DNA from: Variovorax paradoxus
GTDB lineage: Bacteria > Pseudomonadota > Gammaproteobacteria > Burkholderiales > Burkholderiaceae_C
Assembly (NCBI GenBank): GCA_016806145.1
Contig: CP063166.1
Location: forward strand, 5,270,001 to 5,334,000
Direction: 5' to 3'
DNA length: 64,000 nucleotides
Each line of letters starts with the position of its first letter. Position 1 is the stretch's first letter. The notes beneath the pieces are model-generated. The model was not told the origin of the DNA, did no database searches, and was given only the letters and a program-made list of their open reading frames with translations. The position numbers and the translations under genes were made by a program. Below are positions 60,384 through 64,000 of this stretch, piece after piece.

Positions 60384-61055
60384 GTGGATATCTCCAATCT
60401 GATACAGACGGTCCTGATCTATGCGCTGCCCGTGATCTTCGCGATCACCGTGCACGAAGCCGCGCACGGCTACGTGGCGCGCTACCTCGGCGACAACACC
60501 GCGGCGGTCATGGGCCGCGTCACGCTCAATCCGATGAAGCACATCGACCCCATCGGGACCATCCTGATGCCGCTGATGCTCTACTTCGCGACCTCGGGCG
60601 CCTTCCTGTTCGGCTATGCCAAGCCGGTGCCGGTCAATTTCGGCCGGCTGCGCCATCCCAAGCGCGACATGGTCTGGGTGGCGCTGGCCGGCCCGGCCTC
60701 GAACTTCATCCAGGCGATCCTCTGGGCCGTGGTCTGGGCGGTGCTCATCGGCGTCGGCGTGCAGGAGCCCTTCTTCATCAAGATGGCGCAGGGCGGCGTG
60801 CTGGTCAACCTCGTGATGTGGGCCTTCAACCTCTTTCCGCTGCCGCCGCTCGACGGCGGCCGCGTGCTGGCCGGGCTGCTGCCCAACGGGCCGGCGCAGA
60901 ACTTCCTCGCCCGCATCGAGCCCTACGGTTTCTTCATCGTGATGGGCCTGGTGCTCGCCGGCATCGTCAGCAAGTTCTGGCTGATGCCGCTGATGAGCGT
61001 GGGCTACGAGGTGCTCGATCTGCTGATCGGGCCGCTGCAGGCCCTGTTGCGTTGA
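60384..61055 (+). CDS. Site-2 protease family (M50) membrane metalloprotease
   Basis: A 223-residue M50B-type intramembrane protease. The zinc motif HEAAHGYVARYLGD (HExxH at 24-28) and second site NLFPLPPLDGGRVLAGL (with LDG Asp) are intact; about 5-6 helices, no PDZ domain. Such small S2P homologues cut membrane-anchored regulators or stress factors, but substrates are mostly unknown. Start GTG 60384 gives MDISNLIQTVLIYALPV. The next gene, trpS, starts 27 nt after its stop. Confidence 0.88.
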   Translation: MDISNLIQTVLIYALPVIFAITVHEAAHGYVARYLGDNTAAVMGRVTLNPMKHIDPIGTILMPLMLYFATSGAFLFGYAKPVPVNFGRLRHPKRDMVWVALAGPASNFIQAILWAVVWAVLIGVGVQEPFFIKMAQGGVLVNLVMWAFNLFPLPPLDGGRVLAGLLPNGPAQNFLARIEPYGFFIVMGLVLAGIVSKFWLMPLMSVGYEVLDLLIGPLQALLR

Positions 61056-61081
61056 TGTTGCGTTAGTTTCCAGTTCCGACC

Positions 61082-62419
61082 ATGGCTTCGTCCTCCCCTT
61101 CCCCGCTGCGCGTCCTCACCGGCATCACGCCCTCCGGCACGCCCCATCTCGGCAACTACGTCGGCTCGATCCGCCATTCGGTGCGCCAGAGCGTCGCGCC
61201 CGGCGTCGAGAGCTACTTCTTCCTGGCCGACTACCACGCCCTCATCAAGGTGCAGGAGCCCGCGAAGATCCAGCGCTCCACGCTGGAGATCGCCGCCAGC
61301 TGGCTGGCCTGCGGGCTCGATCCCGAGCGCGTCACCTTCTACCGCCAGTCCGACATCCCCGAGATCCCCGAGCTCACCTGGTTCCTGACCTGCGTCACCG
61401 GCAAGGGCGTGCTCAACCGCGCCCATGCCTACAAGGCCCAGGTCGACAAGAACGCGGCCAAGGGCGAGGACGCCGATGCCGACGTCACCGCGGGCCTGTT
61501 CATGTACCCGGTGCTGATGGGCGCGGACATCCTGATGTTCAACGCCCACAAGGTGCCCGTGGGCCGCGACCAGGTGCAGCACATCGAGATGGCGCGCGAC
61601 ATGGCGCAGCGCTTCAACCACCTCTACGGCGATCACTTCACGCTGCCGGACGCCGAGATCGACGAGGCCGTCGCCACCCTGCCGGGCCTCGACGGCCGCA
61701 AGATGAGCAAGAGCTACAACAACACGATCCCGTTGTTCACGCCGCGCGCCCAGCTGCAAAAGCAGATCGCGAGCATCGTGACCGACTCGCGCGCGCCCGG
61801 CGAGCCCAAGGAGACCGAGGGCTCGGCGCTGTTCCAGATCTACCAGGCCTTCGCGAGCGCCGACGAAACGGAAGCGCTGCGCAAGTCCTACGCCGAGGGC
61901 ATCGCCTGGGGCGACGCCAAGCAGGTGCTGTTCGAGCGCATCGACCGCGAGGTGGCGCCGCTGCGCGAGCGCTACGAGGCGCTGATGGCTGACCCCGCGC
62001 AGATCGAGCGCACGCTGCTCATCGGCGCCGACAAGGCGCGCGCGCTGTCGCGCCCGTTCGTGACGCGGCTGCGCCACGCGGTCGGCCTGCGCAACCTGGC
62101 CGACGCCGGCGATGGCGCCAAGGCGCGCAAGGGCGGCAAGGGCGCGGGCAAGGCCGGCTTCAAGCAGTACCGCGAACGCGACGGGATGTTCTATTTCAAG
62201 CTGCTCGATGCGACCGGCGAAACCCTGCTGCAGAGCCGAGCTTTCGCCTCGCCGCAGGAGGCCGGCCGTACCATCGCGGCGCTGCAGGAGCAGCGCGGCG
62301 CGGCCTTGACGACTTATGCGGATCGGCTCGAGCCGATCGCCACGGATGAAGGATTGCGCGCCGCGAGCGAGGCGCTGGAGGCACTGTCGGAGGCCACCGC
62401 CACCACCAAGGGCGGCTGA
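61082..62419 (+). CDS. trpS: Tryptophanyl-tRNA synthetase
   Basis: A 445-residue class I synthetase. ATP-binding HIGH-type sequence TPSGTPHLGNYVGS (residues ~14-28) and KMSKS motif DGRKMSKSYNNTIP near residue 205. It charges tRNA-Trp with tryptophan. It is longer than E. coli TrpS (about 334 residues): about 75 residues at the C-terminus contain a Lys/Gly-rich segment (KGGKGAGKAGFKQYRERD), then a small extra domain (QEAGRTIAALQEQ). This may add tRNA or nucleic-acid binding. ATG 61082. It ends the run begun by the PHP phosphatase. Confidence 0.93.
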   Translation: MASSSPSPLRVLTGITPSGTPHLGNYVGSIRHSVRQSVAPGVESYFFLADYHALIKVQEPAKIQRSTLEIAASWLACGLDPERVTFYRQSDIPEIPELTWFLTCVTGKGVLNRAHAYKAQVDKNAAKGEDADADVTAGLFMYPVLMGADILMFNAHKVPVGRDQVQHIEMARDMAQRFNHLYGDHFTLPDAEIDEAVATLPGLDGRKMSKSYNNTIPLFTPRAQLQKQIASIVTDSRAPGEPKETEGSALFQIYQAFASADETEALRKSYAEGIAWGDAKQVLFERIDREVAPLRERYEALMADPAQIERTLLIGADKARALSRPFVTRLRHAVGLRNLADAGDGAKARKGGKGAGKAGFKQYRERDGMFYFKLLDATGETLLQSRAFASPQEAGRTIAALQEQRGAALTTYADRLEPIATDEGLRAASEALEALSEATATTKGG

Positions 62420-62493
62420 TCCGGCAACCGCCACCGGCCCATCCGCCGGTGGACGAGAAGAGAGAAGACGGTGCGATCACAAAGGAAGAAAAC

Positions 62494-63093
62494 ATGAGCA
62501 TATATGTCATCGACGACCACCCCCTGATGCGCGACGCGATCGTGATGGTCCTGCGGCGCCTTCGTCCGGCCGAGAACATCGTCGAGCTCGAACGGCTCGA
62601 CAAGCTCGCGAGTTCCGTCGCGCAGCGCGGAGCGCCCACGCTCTTCTGTCTGGACCTGAAGCTGCCCGACACCAACGGCGTCTCGGGCGTGATCGCGGTC
62701 AAGCAGGTCTATCCCAATGTGCCGATCGCCGTCTATTCGGCCGCGCCCTCGGCCGACATGGAAGACGCCTGCATTGAAGCCGGTGCCGACACCTACATCG
62801 AGAAGTCGGCCAGCTCGGCCGAGCTGGCGGCGGCCCTGCGCGGCCTGCTGATGGCCGGCTCGGAAGAAGCCGACGAGCCGCCGCTGGCGAGCAACAGCAA
62901 GCTCTCGAAGCGCCAGACCCAGCTCATCGCCATGCTCGACAAGGGCATGAGCAACCGCGACATCGCCACCGACCTCGAGATCAGCGAACACACGGTGAAG
63001 GTGCACCTGTGGCGCCTGTTCCGCCGCCTGGGCGTGAAGAGCCGCACGCAGGCGCTGCATTACGCGCGCACGAACGGGTTGCTGTCGGGCTGA
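62494..63093 (+). CDS. LuxR/NarL-family response regulator
   Basis: A 199-residue regulator. The receiver has acidic IDDHPLM at 6-12, phospho-acceptor Asp54 in LFCLDLKLPDTNG and Lys in YIEKSAS. The C-terminal GerE-type HTH shows LSKRQTQLIAMLDKGMSNRD, with EISEHTVKVHLWRLFRRLGV as DNA-contacting helix. ATG at 62494 is preceded by AAAGGAAGAAA; the longer in-frame start at 62449 lacks a ribosome site. It is convergent with a histidine kinase gene and could be its partner, though such pairs are not always adjacent. Confidence 0.88.
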   Translation: MSIYVIDDHPLMRDAIVMVLRRLRPAENIVELERLDKLASSVAQRGAPTLFCLDLKLPDTNGVSGVIAVKQVYPNVPIAVYSAAPSADMEDACIEAGADTYIEKSASSAELAAALRGLLMAGSEEADEPPLASNSKLSKRQTQLIAMLDKGMSNRDIATDLEISEHTVKVHLWRLFRRLGVKSRTQALHYARTNGLLSG

Positions 63094-63117
63094 GGCCGGG
63101 CCGCAGCGTCGTGAAGG

Positions 63118-63143
63118 AGCCGCGCCATGTGCGCGGCTTTTTC
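63118..63143 (+). terminator. Rho-independent terminator after the LuxR regulator
   Basis: Stem AGCCGCGC/GCGCGGCT (63118-63125, 63131-63138) with the 5-nt loop CATGT, followed by TTTTCTTT. It lies 25 nt after the stop codon. Confidence 0.8.
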
Positions 63144-63160
63144 TTTGGGGGCGGAGCCTT

Positions 63161-64000
63161 TCAGCCCACCGCCGCGCTCACCCGCGCCTGCGCCACCGCC
63201 TCGTCCGCATCGTGCAGCGCCACGCGGAACACGCTGCCGCTGCCCAGCCGCGAGCGCACGCTGACCGGGTGGCCCAGCACGTGGGACAGGCGCGCGACGA
63301 TCGCCAGGCCGAGGCCGAAGCCGTCGGAGGTGCCGGCATGGTCGGCCACCTTGTAGAACTCGAGGAACACGTCGCGCAGGTGCTCGGGCGCGATGCCGAT
63401 GCCGGTGTCCCAGACCTCCACGCGCATGCCCTCGCGGGTGCGGCGCGAGGCCAGCAGCACGCCGCCCTCGGGCGTGTACTTGATCGCGTTGGCCAGCAGG
63501 TTGCCGATCATGCGGCGCACGCGGATCGGGTCGGTGAGGAAGCTGCCCTCGGTCACGTGGACGCGGAAATCGAGCCCCTTGCTCTCGGCCACGGGGCGGT
63601 ACTGCAGCTCGAGGTCCTGCAGCAGCTCGGCGATGTCCACGCGCTCGATGTGCAGCCGCACCTGGCCCGAGTCGATGCGCGCGAGGTCGAACATCGAGTC
63701 GAACAGCGCATTGACGGCATGGGTGGCGCGCACGATCTTCGGCGCCAGCTCGAGCACCAGCTCGGGCTCGTTGCGCAGCCAGTCGGCGTACAGCGACAGC
63801 GCCAGCACCGGCTGGCGCATGTCGTGCGCGGCGCTCGCGAGGAAGCGGTTCTTCATCGCCACGGCCGCCACCGCCGCCTGCCGCTGCTGGGTCAGCGACT
63901 TGATCAGGATGTGGTTGTGGAACAGCAGCTCCAGGCTGTTGCGCGCGGTCTCGTGGATGTGATGGCCGGCGCGCAGCAGCAGGTACCAGTGCAGCGTGGG
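63161..64000 (-). CDS. Histidine kinase, N-terminus outside window
   Basis: At least 279 residues, ending at 63161; the frame remains open to base 64000, so the sensor part is off the window. Visible: the phospho-acceptor region LASAAHDMRQPVLALSLYAD, N-box MIGNLLANAIKYTPEGG, VWDTGIGIAPEHLRDVF and GFGLGLAIVARLSHVLGHPV. The HDMRQP form of the H-box is common in a kinase group with 7TMR or PAS sensors. It precedes the response regulator in convergent orientation. Upstream residues include a helix-rich LHWYLLLRAGHHIHE. A short in-frame Met (63871) is not the start. Confidence 0.85.
   Translation of the reverse strand, partial: PTLHWYLLLRAGHHIHETARNSLELLFHNHILIKSLTQQRQAAVAAVAMKNRFLASAAHDMRQPVLALSLYADWLRNEPELVLELAPKIVRATHAVNALFDSMFDLARIDSGQVRLHIERVDIAELLQDLELQYRPVAESKGLDFRVHVTEGSFLTDPIRVRRMIGNLLANAIKYTPEGGVLLASRRTREGMRVEVWDTGIGIAPEHLRDVFLEFYKVADHAGTSDGFGLGLAIVARLSHVLGHPVSVRSRLGSGSVFRVALHDADEAVAQARVSAAVG

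Overview
The window is high-GC DNA from what looks like a soil betaproteobacterium of the Comamonadaceae, most like Variovorax. This is inference from gene content: orphan Bug-type (TctC) binding proteins, a urtABCDE urea transporter, CstA with its small YbdD partner, H-NS and HU proteins, and a PHP phosphatase / Sua5-like / site-2 protease / trpS run. I saw no tRNA, rRNA, CRISPR array, phage or complete insertion sequence. Coding density is high, and at least six genes seem to start with TTG.

Layout. 1-7 kb: tail of a rhodanese-like protein, a Bug protein, a cystathionine beta-lyase-like enzyme, a divergent MFS exporter / ArsR-like repressor pair with two perfect operator palindromes between them, a degenerate GGDEF protein and a LysM/LytM lipoprotein. 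7-14.3 kb: H-NS-like protein, DUF1330, AraC regulator, an unknown lipoprotein, a TetR-glycosyltransferase operon and a YadA-type trimeric autotransporter. 14.4-17.4 kb: DUF1835 protein, GNAT enzyme, a structured repeat-rich gap and a sirtuin. 17.4-25.2 kb: cstA-ybdD, an NlpC/P60 lipoprotein, HU, a LuxR-type two-component pair, an APH-fold kinase and a DedA-rhodanese fusion. 25.3-33.4 kb: an OmpR-type two-component pair beside an RND tripartite efflux operon (outer membrane factor, adaptor, permease).

33.6-43.8 kb: aldo/keto reductase, a DUF4105 protein coupled to a large lipoprotein hydrolase, an MFS exporter, and a catabolic operon (two enoyl-CoA hydratases, a CoA-transferase, a Bug protein) divergent from its likely IclR regulator. 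43.8-49.7 kb: urtABCDE with tightly overlapping cistrons from urtB on. It carries a palindromic repeat inside the urtC coding sequence and a hairpin repeat between urtA and urtB. 49.8-52.7 kb: MazG-like hydrolase, an HTH-nucleotidyltransferase gene followed by a HEPN-like frame with no start codon, and a DHA2 exporter. 52.8-57.8 kb: esterase, PPK2, PiT phosphate transporter and a ZntB-like channel. 57.8-64 kb: PHP phosphatase, DMT permease, Sua5/YciO-like protein, M50 protease, trpS, a LuxR response regulator and a histidine kinase that runs off the window.

The best candidate for something undescribed is the HTH-MNT + HEPN module at 50176-51238. It combines a DNA-binding nucleotidyltransferase, twin palindromes at its own start and a HEPN partner reached only by a +1 shift at a GCTTGAC site (or a lost start codon). 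The palindromic repeat translated as part of UrtC is the second most striking observation.
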